The position numbers and the translations under genes are program-made. Below are positions 32,213 to 40,805 of a stretch of 64,000 bases of DNA, piece by piece. Numbering within the stretch: the stretch's first letter is position 1; each line of letters starts with the position of its first letter. Location of the stretch: assembly GCA_036768475.1 (NCBI GenBank), contig DAIPMW010000008.1:62001-126000 (forward strand), in the 5' to 3' direction. The notes beneath the pieces were generated by a model. It saw nothing but the letters and a program-made list of their open reading frames with translations. It had not been told where the DNA came from and made no database searches. The DNA comes from JAEUMD01 sp036768475 (GTDB taxonomy: Bacteria; Pseudomonadota; Alphaproteobacteria; Rhizobiales; Hyphomicrobiaceae).

Positions 32213-32334
32213 GGCTTCCCTTCTTGAGGGTTTCCTTATGAAACGACCGCCGCAGCCTGACGGTTCCAAACCCTGAACACTGCACGGCTGAAGCCGATGC
32301 CCACGGATTGTGAACGGAGAGAATGGAGACCACC

Positions 32335-32592
32335 ATGAAGCGATCTGCCGGGCCACAAATCCTTGCCTGGGCGGCGGCATGCGCTGTTGCAGCGATGGTA
32401 TCGCCGGCGCTTGCCGGCACGCTGCACGGTGAACGTTGGAAATACGAGCGCCGCGACGCCGCTCCGAAAGACTGCACGCGCTTTAATGGGCGCTGGGGTT
32501 ATTACGGGAACCCGTGGTGCACACCGGCCGAGCAGCGTGCCTTCGACCTGTGGGAGGCGCGTCGGCTGTCGCGCCAGCGGTTCAGCCGCTAG
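32335..32592 (+). CDS. 85-aa exported protein, unknown function
   Basis: ATG 32335 (GGAG 7 bp upstream; ATG 32323 is an alternative). Residues 1-30 are a signal peptide (GPQILAWAAACAVAAMVSPALAG). The mature part is short and aromatic/basic: LHGERWKYERRDAAPKDCTRFNGRWGYYGNPWC, then a helix EQRAFDLWEARRLSRQR. Two cysteines may pair. The stop TAG (32590-32592) is the first triplet of a family A repeat. No family recognised. Confidence 0.65.
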   Translation: MKRSAGPQILAWAAACAVAAMVSPALAGTLHGERWKYERRDAAPKDCTRFNGRWGYYGNPWCTPAEQRAFDLWEARRLSRQRFSR

Positions 32593-32693
32593 ATCGCGTT
32601 CATGTTTAACGGAAGCATGAGCGCAATCCAGTACCTTGTTTTGAGCATGTTTTTCACGCTGAACCGCTGCACACTTCAGCGAAACATGCTCTA
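32590..32693 (+). repeat. Family A repeat, full copy 5
   Basis: TAGATCGCGTTCATG ... AAACATGCTCTA, the same orientation as the copies at 87, 20451 and 37525. The second hairpin (GCATG...GCTGAA...TTCAGC...CATGC) is intact. The element begins exactly with the stop codon of the 85-aa gene and fills the junction with the converging minus-strand gene. Confidence 0.9.
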
Positions 32694-32772
32694 ACCCACG
32701 TGCAACAGGTGGCTTCAAGCGCGATGATCGCAGCGCCTGCGCCCAGTGTGCGGGCGGAGTGCGTAACGCCGA

Positions 32773-33372
32773 TCAGACGTCGAGATCGCGCTTGACCTCG
32801 AAGACTTCCATGATCCTGCAACCGCGATGCGGCCCGTCGCAGACAAACGTCCAGCGGCCTTCCGTGAAGGTGTCGCACATCTTCACCCCCTTGATGAGAA
32901 TCCAGTGGCCCTCCTTGCCCTTGTGGATGGCAAGAATGTAGTGCGCCCAGGCGTTGCGCGGTTTCTGCATCCAGCTCCATAAGGTCGGCCGCTGTTTGCG
33001 CGTCAGGTGCATGAAGGATGATACCGGCTTCATCACAAAACCGAAGCGGGAGAGCGCCTCGGCGACTTCCTCGGTGTATGTGCCCTTTACGATAGGCCGG
33101 CAGCCGGCGGGCACTTCGCGCAGGTCGCGCACCACGTCCTCGACCTTCGATATGGAGTAGCCCGTGATCGCGGCGAGCACATAAGGTCCGCAGAAGGCAA
33201 CGCGGCCGGTGTCGTTTCTCACGTCGTTAAGGTTCGACTTGAGACGGGTTTCCTGGGCGAAAAGGTCCATGAGTGCGATCCGGCTGTTGGTGATAGTTCC
33301 CGAATCGTGGCCTGAGCTGGTTAATCCTTCGTTAACCATCTGCGCAGCGTCCAGGTCGTCTGGTGCCCGCAT
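32773..33372 (-). CDS. Papain-like/C39-like fold protein, unknown function
   Basis: About 199 residues from ATG 33372; the start is uncertain, with Met at 33339 and 33270 also in frame and no clear ribosome-binding site. FCGPYVLAAITGYSISKVEDVV looks like the Cys helix of a C39/papain-like peptidase, and HYILAIHKGKEGHWILIKG could give the His strand; an acidic residue follows in VCDGPHRGC. No signal peptide. It may be a cysteine peptidase or a catalytically altered relative. I cannot name the family. It is flanked by a family A repeat and the malonyl-CoA decarboxylase gene. Confidence 0.6.
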   Translation of the reverse strand: MRAPDDLDAAQMVNEGLTSSGHDSGTITNSRIALMDLFAQETRLKSNLNDVRNDTGRVAFCGPYVLAAITGYSISKVEDVVRDLREVPAGCRPIVKGTYTEEVAEALSRFGFVMKPVSSFMHLTRKQRPTLWSWMQKPRNAWAHYILAIHKGKEGHWILIKGVKMCDTFTEGRWTFVCDGPHRGCRIMEVFEVKRDLDV

Positions 33373-33498
33373 AAGAATGCGATCTGCGCCCTGGGCTGGC
33401 CGCAACCCGATGGATTAATTGATTTCGTCACAAACACGGCCGATATTTACAATTGTCGCCCCGCGATCGGATTGACCTTTTTCGCGCAAAGGATTGCC

Positions 33499-34944
33499 AT
33501 GCCTCAGTCGAGAAACCCCATGAACGTCTCGTTCCTCCAGGAATTGATGACGACGGTGGCGGAGCAGGGCAGGGCGCTGCTGCCCAAGGGACTGCTCGGA
33601 GGAACCGAGTCGGAGGACATCGAGACGCTGGCGCAGGCGCTAATCTCAAGCCGCGGCGAGGCGGCCGGTGTTGCCATTGCCCGCCAGGTTCTGAACCTGT
33701 ACCGCCAGTTCGACAATGACAAGAAGCGGGACTTCTTCACGTTCCTCGGCGAGCGCATGCAACCCGATCAGACGGCAGTCACCGCAGCGGCCGGCACCTA
33801 TCTGCAGGCGCCGGGACCTCTCGAGCTCGCCCGCCTGCAAAAGGCCGTCGAGAGTCCGCGCCAGGAGTTTTTCCGCCGCTTGAACCTCGCACCTGGCGCA
33901 ACGGCCGGCATCGTGGCCATGCGCCGTGATCTGCTCAGCATGAGCCGCGGCGATCCGATGCTGAAACTCGTCGACGATGACCTCAAGCACTTGCTTTACT
34001 CGTGGTTCAACCGCGGTTTCCTCGTGTTGAGGCGTATCGACTGGCAAACGCCCGCAGTGATCCTCGAAAAGATCATCGCCTATGAGGCGGTGCATCAAAT
34101 CCAGGGGTGGGATGATCTGCGCCGAAGGCTCGATCCGAAGGACCGGCGCTGCTTCGCCTTCTTCCATCCAGCGCTGATCGATGAGCCGCTCATCTTTGTC
34201 GAAGTGGCTCTGACCAGTGAGATTTCCGACGCGATCGGTCCTCTGCTCAGCGAAGCCCCCAAGGATGACGCGATCGAGAACCCCACGACGGCCGTCTTCT
34301 ATTCGATCTCCAACTGTCAGGAAGGTCTGAAGGGCATCACCTTCGGCAACTTCCTCATCAAGCAGGTGGTCGAGGATCTCGTTCGCGAGTTGCCGAGCCT
34401 CAAGACATTCGTGACGCTGTCGCCCGTTCCGACATTCGCGCGCTGGCTTGCCTCCGCCGAAGGCAAGGCGGACGCCGATGCAATCCTCTCCGACGACGAG
34501 AAAGCCGCCATGGCGCTCATCGAGCGGCGTCGCTGGCATACAAAGGAACGGGCCGCAGCCGCGCTCGAGACACCCTTGATGGCTCTGGCCGCCAATTACT
34601 TCCTCGCCGCCAAGTCAGCCGATGGCAAACCTGTCGATCCTGTGGCTCGTTTCCATCTGGGTAACGGTGCGCTGCTCGAACGCATTAATTTCCTCGGCGA
34701 CGTGTCATCCAAAGGCATCGACCAGGCGCATGGGCTGATGGTGAATTACCGCTACAACTTGAAAGAGATCGAAAAGAACCACGAGGCATTCGTCAATCAA
34801 GGCACCGTTGCGACATCGCGGCAGGTTCGCGGGTTGCTGCGGCCGCGCGACAAGACTGTTGCCAGGGAGCCGGAGGCGAGACCCGTATTGGCACTGACGG
34901 TCGATAAGAAACAACCCGGCGGGGACAACAAGCACGACGCTTGA
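33499..34944 (+). CDS. Malonyl-CoA decarboxylase
   Basis: 481 residues from ATG 33499 (AAAGG ribosome-binding site), TTG 33472 being less likely. It decarboxylates malonyl-CoA to acetyl-CoA. The four-helix N-terminal oligomerisation part is followed by the GNAT-like catalytic domain: FFHPALIDEPLIFVEVALTSEI, FYSISNCQEGLKGITFGNFLIK (catalytic Ser region) and FHLGNGALLERINFLGDVS (catalytic His region). It acts singly here, without the mae/mat genes of malonate-use operons, suggesting a housekeeping role in malonyl-CoA level control. Confidence 0.92.
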   Translation: MPQSRNPMNVSFLQELMTTVAEQGRALLPKGLLGGTESEDIETLAQALISSRGEAAGVAIARQVLNLYRQFDNDKKRDFFTFLGERMQPDQTAVTAAAGTYLQAPGPLELARLQKAVESPRQEFFRRLNLAPGATAGIVAMRRDLLSMSRGDPMLKLVDDDLKHLLYSWFNRGFLVLRRIDWQTPAVILEKIIAYEAVHQIQGWDDLRRRLDPKDRRCFAFFHPALIDEPLIFVEVALTSEISDAIGPLLSEAPKDDAIENPTTAVFYSISNCQEGLKGITFGNFLIKQVVEDLVRELPSLKTFVTLSPVPTFARWLASAEGKADADAILSDDEKAAMALIERRRWHTKERAAAALETPLMALAANYFLAAKSADGKPVDPVARFHLGNGALLERINFLGDVSSKGIDQAHGLMVNYRYNLKEIEKNHEAFVNQGTVATSRQVRGLLRPRDKTVAREPEARPVLALTVDKKQPGGDNKHDA

Positions 34945-35213
34945 GGCGGGACGGGCGGGCGCGGTTTTGTCCATGCATGGGTAGGAGTTCGCCCGTGCGG
35001 CCGGGCTCATATTCGGCGTCCGCCGTCGATCGCGCCAGCGCGCGGGTTTCTCCCTATCGATGTTCGTCCCGACCCGGCCCGCACACCCTCTGCACCCCCC
35101 AATTTGGTCCCCGGCCGTCTTGTTTTGGTCAGCCTGACATGCACTTATGTGCCACGCTCCGAGAGGAAATAGCGACCCGAGCACTGCGAACCATTTGTCG
35201 AGGACGATGAGCG

Positions 35214-36188
35214 ATGCGCTACGACGAGAACGATCGCCAAAGCAGCAATGTGGAGGATCGGCGCGGCCAGCGCAGCGGCATGCGGTTCCCCGGAGGCGGC
35301 ATCCAGATTCCGATCGGCGGCCGCGGCGGCATGAGTTTCACCACGCTCCTGATCCTCGGCGCCATCATGCTGTTCTTCGGCATCAATCCGCTCGACATCC
35401 TCACCGGCGGCGGTGGGCGTGGTTTCGAAGTGCCGCAACTGCCCAACACCGGGCAGCGTCCGACTGCCAACCGTAATCCCTTCGACATCCCCGGACTGCC
35501 AGGTTCGCAGCGTCGGAGTGAGCCCGCGCAGGTGCCCGGCCAGAGCGATGAGATGGCAACCTTCGTCAAGCGCGTTCTGGCCGATACCGAGGATGTATGG
35601 AGCCGTGTCTTCCGGTCGGTCGGCAAGAACTACGACGAACCCCGCCTCGTGCTTTTCAGCGGAGCAACGTCAACGGCATGTGGCACCGGCATGTCGGCGA
35701 TGGGTCCGTTCTATTGTCCGCTCGATCAGAAAATCTACGTCGACTTGTCGTTCTATGAGCAGTTGAAGCGTCGTTTCCAGGCGCCGGGCGACTTCGCTCA
35801 GGCCTATGTCATCGCACACGAAGTCGGCCATCACGTGCAGGCCTTGCTGGGCATTGCTCAGAAGGTGCAGAGCCTCAAGTCGCAGATGTCGGAACGTGAG
35901 GCAAACGCGCTCCAGGTCCGTATGGAATTGCAGGCGGACTGCCTTGCAGGTGTGTGGGCCAACCTCAACGATCAGCTCAATAAGCGTCTCGAACAGGGCG
36001 ACATCGAGGAGGGACTTAACGCGGCAAGCGCGATCGGTGACGATATGATTCAGCGCAAGACACAAGGGCACGTCGTGCCCGATGCTTTCACGCACGGCTC
36101 GTCCGCTCAACGCGTGCGCTGGTTCCGCAAAGGCTTCGAAGGTGGACAGATGCAGGTATGCGATACCTTCTCTGACTCGAGCCTATAG
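35214..36188 (+). CDS. Membrane-anchored neutral zinc metallopeptidase (YpfJ family)
   Basis: 324 residues. A basic, disordered N-terminus (RYDENDRQSSNVEDRRGQRSG) is followed by one TM helix (GMSFTTLLILGAIMLFFG). The periplasmic domain carries the zinc motif HEVGHH (H202, E203, H206) in YVIAHEVGHHVQALLG, with ADCLAGVWA downstream as the third-ligand region. The C-terminus DAFTHGSSAQRVRWFRKGFEGG is typical. The family is described as putative neutral zinc metallopeptidase; substrate unknown. A Crp-like regulator follows on the same strand 24 bp later and could share the transcript. Confidence 0.93.
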   Translation: MRYDENDRQSSNVEDRRGQRSGMRFPGGGIQIPIGGRGGMSFTTLLILGAIMLFFGINPLDILTGGGGRGFEVPQLPNTGQRPTANRNPFDIPGLPGSQRRSEPAQVPGQSDEMATFVKRVLADTEDVWSRVFRSVGKNYDEPRLVLFSGATSTACGTGMSAMGPFYCPLDQKIYVDLSFYEQLKRRFQAPGDFAQAYVIAHEVGHHVQALLGIAQKVQSLKSQMSEREANALQVRMELQADCLAGVWANLNDQLNKRLEQGDIEEGLNAASAIGDDMIQRKTQGHVVPDAFTHGSSAQRVRWFRKGFEGGQMQVCDTFSDSSL

Positions 36189-36212
36189 TGAGGGGCCCGC
36201 AGCGATATCGAC

Positions 36213-36923
36213 ATGGCGGCTTCCGGATCGAAACGAAGGAACAACAGCGCAGTGTCGACGGCTGATAACAGACGCGTTGATGTGCCGGATATCCCCGGCC
36301 TCGATGAGGCCGCCCGGCGTCTTCTGGCGGGACGCTACGAGCCGATCTCCGCACCGGCGGGGGCTACCTTGTTCCAGCCCGGACAGGCCTGCGAACGCCT
36401 CGTCCTGCTTACTGAAGGGCTCGTGCGCGTGCGCATGGTTTCCGAAACCGGCCGCGAGATCGAACTCTACCGCGTGCATCCCGGCGAAACCTGCGTCATG
36501 TCGATCGCCTGCATGATGGGCGAGCGCCCATATCAGGCCGAAGGCATCGCGGATGGCCCCATTCAGGGCATCGCCATCAGTCGCGGACTTTTCCGCGAAA
36601 TGCTCGGTGCATCGGCGGCTTTTCGCGACGCGGTGCTGAGCGTGCAGACACGCCGCATTTTCGATCTGGTAAGCCTCGTCGACGAACTGGCCTTCCATCG
36701 CACGGAATCGCGCCTCGCCGCGCGCCTGCTCCAGCGGGCGGGCAAGAGCGACAGCGTCGCCGAAACGCACCAGGAGTTGGCGCTCGATATCGGAACGGCG
36801 CGCGAGGTCGTGAGCCGGCGTCTCAAACGCTTCGAGGCCCAGGGCCTTGTCGCGCTCGAACGCGGTCGCGTTCGCATTCTCGATCGCGATGGTCTAAGCG
36901 CGCTCACCAACGCCGACATCTGA
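36213..36923 (+). CDS. Crp/Fnr-family transcriptional regulator
   Basis: 236 residues. cNMP-binding-like beta barrel (PAGATLFQPGQACERLVLLTEGLVRV) with the dimerisation helix near QTRRIFDLVSLVDELAFHR, then a winged HTH: THQELALDIGTAREVVSRRLKRFEAQGLV. It lacks an N-terminal Cys cluster, so it is not an Fnr-type oxygen sensor; the ligand is unknown. It may control the DUF2892 gene immediately downstream, whose family is often redox- or sulfide-regulated. This last point is inference. Confidence 0.88.
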   Translation: MAASGSKRRNNSAVSTADNRRVDVPDIPGLDEAARRLLAGRYEPISAPAGATLFQPGQACERLVLLTEGLVRVRMVSETGREIELYRVHPGETCVMSIACMMGERPYQAEGIADGPIQGIAISRGLFREMLGASAAFRDAVLSVQTRRIFDLVSLVDELAFHRTESRLAARLLQRAGKSDSVAETHQELALDIGTAREVVSRRLKRFEAQGLVALERGRVRILDRDGLSALTNADI

Positions 36924-37020
36924 GAAACTTTGAAAATCCGATTGTCGCGTCCGGGCCGCGCCCGTATCCACCTGTCGTTTTGGACTTTGATCGCAGTCAC
37001 GGCCGGGTCGGCCAGAAAAT

Positions 37021-37138
37021 GTTAGAGCCTGGTTGGAAGGGAGCAGTCGTGCTTCCGTCGATGGCGTGAGCATGTTTAGCTGAAGCGTTGAGCTGCTCAG
37101 TATGAAAAATATGCGCAGAGCAATGAATCGGATCGCAG
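37021..37138. repeat. Degenerate family B and family A remnants in tandem
   Basis: GTTAGAGCCTGGTTGGAAGG...GTCGTGCTTCC (37021-37060) resembles the left end of family B. It runs into TGAGCATGTTTAGCTGAAG...GCTCAGTATGAAAAATATG...AATCGGATCGC (37067-37138), which resembles family A read in reverse. Both are eroded. They lie between the Crp-like gene and the DUF2892 gene. Confidence 0.6.
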
Positions 37139-37191
37139 ACGTCACGCCATAAAACCTGAACACGAGCTGGCGGAAACCTCAGGAGAGATCC

Positions 37192-37395
37192 ATGACCACG
37201 AACGTTGGAAACATCGATCGCATTTTGCGAATCATTGTCGGAATCGCCCTGATCGCCTGGGCGCTCGGCTATCTGCCTGGCATCGCACCTTCGCAGTGGG
37301 GCTGGATCGGCTTGGTACCGCTTCTGACTGCGATCGTCGGCTATTGCCCGGCCTATTCAATTCTTGGCATGTCGACCTGCGCGAAGCGCACCTGA
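37192..37395 (+). CDS. DUF2892 (YgaP-like) small membrane protein
   Basis: 67 residues, start after AGGAGAGATCC. Pattern NVGNIDRILRIIVGIALIAWALGYLPG then WGWIGLVPLLTAIVGYCPAYSILGMSTC is the two-helix DUF2892 domain with its conserved Cys-Pro. In several proteins this domain is fused to rhodanese modules; here it is alone. The last helix ends in the conserved C pair (GYCPAY, STC). It follows a Crp-like regulator but across a 268-bp gap with repeat remnants. Confidence 0.88.
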   Translation: MTTNVGNIDRILRIIVGIALIAWALGYLPGIAPSQWGWIGLVPLLTAIVGYCPAYSILGMSTCAKRT

Positions 37396-37524
37396 AGCCT
37401 GCTGTATCACTGTTCTACGGGCGGCGGGTGCCTCATCCTCCACCACGCGGAACGCCACACAATGCAGGCCAAGAATCAACAAAGGCAGGCTGCTTGAAGC
37501 GCCTGCCTTTGGACACGTTGCCGC

Positions 37525-37628
37525 TAGATCGCGTTCATGTTTTACGGAACTATGAACGCGATCCAGGACCTTATTTTGATCATGTTTTTCACACTGAACC
37601 GCTGCACACTTCAGCTCAACATGCTCTA
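37525..37628 (+). repeat. Family A repeat, full copy 6
   Basis: TAGATCGCGTTCATGTTTTACGG...CATGAACGCGATCCAGG...AACATGCTCTA, again in the plus orientation. The outer hairpin has only small mismatches. It sits at the convergent junction of the DUF2892 gene and the SPOR-like gene, which ends 12 bp beyond it. Confidence 0.9.
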
Positions 37629-37640
37629 TCTTTCAAACGG

Positions 37641-38822
37641 TCAGAGCGCGTTTCCGACGAAACTGTCAACGCTGCACGGAATGCCTCTTGCGGTCAGCAG
37701 CGCACAGCGCCGTTGTGCCTCGCGTTCGTCCGCAATTGGTCCCGCAATCAGAGCGTACGGTGCAGCAGGCGCGTTGCCCGCGATATAGCGCGGCTCCAGT
37801 CCGCTCAACTCATAGCCATAGCGCTCGCTCATCAACGACCAACTTAGCCGCAGCGCATCGACCGACGGTCCAGCCGTCAGACGGATGCCGACGGGATTGG
37901 CCGAATGCGTGACGACTGGAGCGCCAAACGTGATTGGCTGCGCAGGCTTCTCTGCCGGCGGCGCTGATGCAATCGTCGCCTGACCACCAACGCTACCGGT
38001 CACGATGCCGCCTGCCGCTGGCGGCGTCACGGCGATCGTCGGCCGCACGATTTGTGCGATGGGGGTGGTCTTCGGCTTTGGCGCAATGGCCGGGCGACGC
38101 ACCGGCACAGGCATATCGACGTCGGCCCCCGACACCCCGCCTGCGAACGCTGCCGAGCCGCTGGGCGCATCAACGAGCGTCGGCGCGCCGTTGACGATTT
38201 CGAACGACCGCGGTGGCGCGCCGGCCCTGGCATCCGTGCGGGCGCCTTCCTTGGGTGAGCCGATGGCACCGGCCAGCGCGTGCTTCGTCGCATCTGCGTT
38301 GTCGGCCACACTGGAGGCGGCTGCCGCGTTCGGGACTGTACCTACTGTACCTACCACCGCGTTCGGCTGACCCGCGGCAGTGCCGCCGCTGCCGCGCGCT
38401 GAATCCAATTCCTTCTCCAGACCTGCAATCCGCAACTCAGCTGACTTCACACGCGCATCGCGCGTTCCAAGCTCCTGGCGGAGCCGCGAAACCTCGGCTT
38501 GCGATTGCTGAAGATTGGAACGCAGGTGCTGCGCTTCCGCGATAATCGAGGCACGGTCTTGGTTATTGGGCTGCGGCTGGGTCGCAACCCGGTCCAAGAA
38601 GGGGAACCACGCGATTAGATACTGCGGTTTGAGGGTCACAGCGGCCAGATAAAGGCCGGCCGAGAGTGCCAGAGCGCCCCAGGATGCAAGATAAAGCGCG
38701 CTGCGTGCACGCCCACGGGTCTTCGCCGCCGCGGCGCGCCGCAGGGCTGCGCGCTGAGCCCCGGATGGGGCACCGGGCCGGTCTGCTGCCGCCATGGATA
38801 ATGTTGTGGCTGTGTCAGGCAT
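37641..38822 (-). CDS. Inner-membrane protein with coiled coil and SPOR-like C-terminus
   Basis: 393 residues from ATG 38822. Basic Ala-rich N-terminus (RRAAAAKTRGRARSALYL), one TM helix (LASWGALALSAGLYLAAV), a coiled coil with regular heptads (IIAEAQHLRSNLQQSQAEVSRLRQEL...LRIAGLEKEL), a long Pro/Ala/Thr-rich linker, and a terminal domain with PYALIAGPIADEREAQRRCALLTARGIPC, which resembles a SPOR (septal peptidoglycan-binding) fold. Predicted to anchor at the division site in the periplasm. The start is somewhat uncertain because the ribosome-binding site is weak. Confidence 0.75.
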   Translation of the reverse strand: MPDTATTLSMAAADRPGAPSGAQRAALRRAAAAKTRGRARSALYLASWGALALSAGLYLAAVTLKPQYLIAWFPFLDRVATQPQPNNQDRASIIAEAQHLRSNLQQSQAEVSRLRQELGTRDARVKSAELRIAGLEKELDSARGSGGTAAGQPNAVVGTVGTVPNAAAASSVADNADATKHALAGAIGSPKEGARTDARAGAPPRSFEIVNGAPTLVDAPSGSAAFAGGVSGADVDMPVPVRRPAIAPKPKTTPIAQIVRPTIAVTPPAAGGIVTGSVGGQATIASAPPAEKPAQPITFGAPVVTHSANPVGIRLTAGPSVDALRLSWSLMSERYGYELSGLEPRYIAGNAPAAPYALIAGPIADEREAQRRCALLTARGIPCSVDSFVGNAL

Positions 38823-39372
38823 GGATTGTCTGCAATCGGGTTCGGCAATCGGGTTCGAGTTATGCTCAGTGCGCAACCCTGGTTGCGCTTGCACCTGAAT
38901 CAAACGCTGTCTGAGTCCCACCGGGGAATCAATGCAATGGCTTCGACTGTGGCAAATCTGCCTGTGGAGCGCTGCAACAGGTATATGCATCCGAAAGCGC
39001 CTGTTTTTGCCGGAATCCGGCGATCATAGAGGCAGCACTGGATGCTGGCGTTGAAAAGCAGCTACAACTCGCATCGTCAGATGGACCGGGTAGGACTGGA
39101 CCGGCAATGTGAAGAGGAGAAGCCTTCCGCGTGCCCGCCTTGTCCGACAAGAGTGCCAGCCAGGGCACGCGGCGTTTGGGGTATGCCTATTGCCTGGCGC
39201 AGCGCCAAATCGTTGATTGCGCAACGATTGGACGACGACGGCAGCGTTGTGACGGCAGCATTGTGATACCCGTTGCGCGGACAAGGATCTCGCGTGCGCT
39301 GGAAAAAACAGCGAATCCGGGGAATGGATTGGGAGCCGGAACCGCAATCACAAGGAACCACCGAGGGAATTC
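38823..39372. other. Intergenic region upstream of the SPOR-like gene and glmU
   Basis: 550 bp between divergent genes. Several open frames of 60-100 codons exist on both strands, but none has a ribosome-binding site or protein-like composition that I trust. It should contain the promoters of the SPOR-like gene and of glmU-glmS. GGAACCACCGAGGG lies just before the glmU ATG. Confidence 0.4.
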
Positions 39373-40737
39373 ATGACCGCAACCGCGTTGATGATCGTCG
39401 TGCTGGCAGCGGGCAAGGGCACGCGCATGAAGTCCGACCTGCCCAAGGTGCTGCATGCGGTAGGCGGCCGGTCGATGCTGGGCCATGTCCTCGATCTCGC
39501 CAAGGCGGCGCGAGCCGATCGCACCGCGGTCGTTGTCGGTCCCGGTATGGACGACGTCAGACAGGCAGCTTTTGGTATCGCCCCGGATATCGAGGTCTTC
39601 GTCCAGAAGGACCAGCATGGAACGGCTGATGCGGTGAAGGCCGCAGCCACGGCGATCGCCGCCCACACGGGCGACGTCATTGTGCTTTACGCCGACACGC
39701 CGCTGATCGAGTCTGCTACCATTGATCGTCTGCGTGCCACTCTCGATGCCGGGGCGGCTGTCGCTGTGCTGGGTTTCGAGGCGAACGACCCCACAGGATA
39801 TGGCCGCTTGCTCACCGATCACGCCGGCGCGCTTCTGGCCATTCGCGAACACAAGGATGCAAGCGAGGCCGAGCGACGGATCGGGTTGTGCAACTCGGGC
39901 GTGATCGCATTCCGCGTACCCGACCTGGCCGGCGTGCTCGCGCGCATTGGCAACGACAACGCCAAGGGCGAGTACTATCTCACCGACGCAGTTGCGATCA
40001 TTCGCGCCGACGGAGGACGCGCGGCGGTCGTCAGCAGCGCGGAAACGGAGGTGCTGGGCGTCAACTCACGCGTTGAGCTGGCCGAGGCCGAGGCGATTTT
40101 CCAGCGACGCCGCCGTCGCAAGGCAATGGAAGAGGGGGCAACCCTGATCGCGCCCGAAACCGTCTGGTTCAGCCACGACACGGTGGTCGGCCGCGACGTC
40201 GTCATCCAGCCCAATGTGTTCTTCGGTATCGGCGTGACCGTGGAGGACGGTGCCGAAATTCTCGCAAACTGTCATTTCGAACAGGCCCGCATCGGCAAGG
40301 GAGCGCGGGTCGGCCCCTTCGCACGCCTGCGCCCGGGAGCCAAGCTCGCAGCCAACGTCCACGTCGGTAATTTCGTCGAGGTCAAGAACCTGGAGATGGG
40401 CGAGGGCGCAAAAGCCAACCATCTGGCCTATCTGGGCGACGGCAAAGTGGGCGCGAAGGCCAACATCGGTGCAGGCACGATCTTTTGCAATTATGACGGC
40501 TTCTTCAAGCACCAGACAAATGTCGGCGCGGGAGCCTTCGTCGGCTCCAACTGCTCGCTGGTGGCCCCGGTCCGCATCGGCGAGAGTGCCTACATCGGCT
40601 CTGGCAGCGTCATCACCAAGGATGTGGCGGCCGGCTCCCTGGCGCTGGAACGCTCGCCACAGGAAGAGCGGCCCGGCTGGGCCGAGAAATTCGCCATCAT
40701 GATGCGCAAGCGAAAGGCCGCCGCGGCCAAACGCTGA
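39373..40737 (+). CDS. glmU: Bifunctional UDP-GlcNAc pyrophosphorylase / GlcN-1-P acetyltransferase
   Basis: 454 residues. N-terminal uridyltransferase domain: VLAAGKGTRMKSDLPKVLHAVGG (nucleotide loop) and LYADTPLIES. C-terminal left-handed beta-helix of hexapeptide repeats from about residue 255 (IGKGARVGPFARLRPGAKL..., VKNLEMGEGAKANHLAYLGDGKVGAKANIGAGTIFCNYDG). It makes UDP-GlcNAc for peptidoglycan and LPS. Followed 68 bp later by glmS on the same strand, so the last steps of the route and its first enzyme form an operon. Confidence 0.97.
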   Translation: MTATALMIVVLAAGKGTRMKSDLPKVLHAVGGRSMLGHVLDLAKAARADRTAVVVGPGMDDVRQAAFGIAPDIEVFVQKDQHGTADAVKAAATAIAAHTGDVIVLYADTPLIESATIDRLRATLDAGAAVAVLGFEANDPTGYGRLLTDHAGALLAIREHKDASEAERRIGLCNSGVIAFRVPDLAGVLARIGNDNAKGEYYLTDAVAIIRADGGRAAVVSSAETEVLGVNSRVELAEAEAIFQRRRRRKAMEEGATLIAPETVWFSHDTVVGRDVVIQPNVFFGIGVTVEDGAEILANCHFEQARIGKGARVGPFARLRPGAKLAANVHVGNFVEVKNLEMGEGAKANHLAYLGDGKVGAKANIGAGTIFCNYDGFFKHQTNVGAGAFVGSNCSLVAPVRIGESAYIGSGSVITKDVAAGSLALERSPQEERPGWAEKFAIMMRKRKAAAAKR

Positions 40738-40805
40738 ACGCGAACCACAACAGCCGCGACGGCGTCACGACCGGCAGCCGGCGATAACGAAGTGAGCATG
40801 AGAGC

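Noticed and set aside
38823..39372. Short open frames between the SPOR-like gene and glmU
   Set aside because: No ribosome-binding sites and no domain-like sequence; they overlap one another in several frames as expected of GC-rich intergenic DNA.
40738..40805. glmS ribozyme/riboswitch ahead of glmS
   Set aside because: Only 68 bp separate glmU and glmS, and no catalytic-core-like pairing is visible; that class is mainly in Firmicutes.
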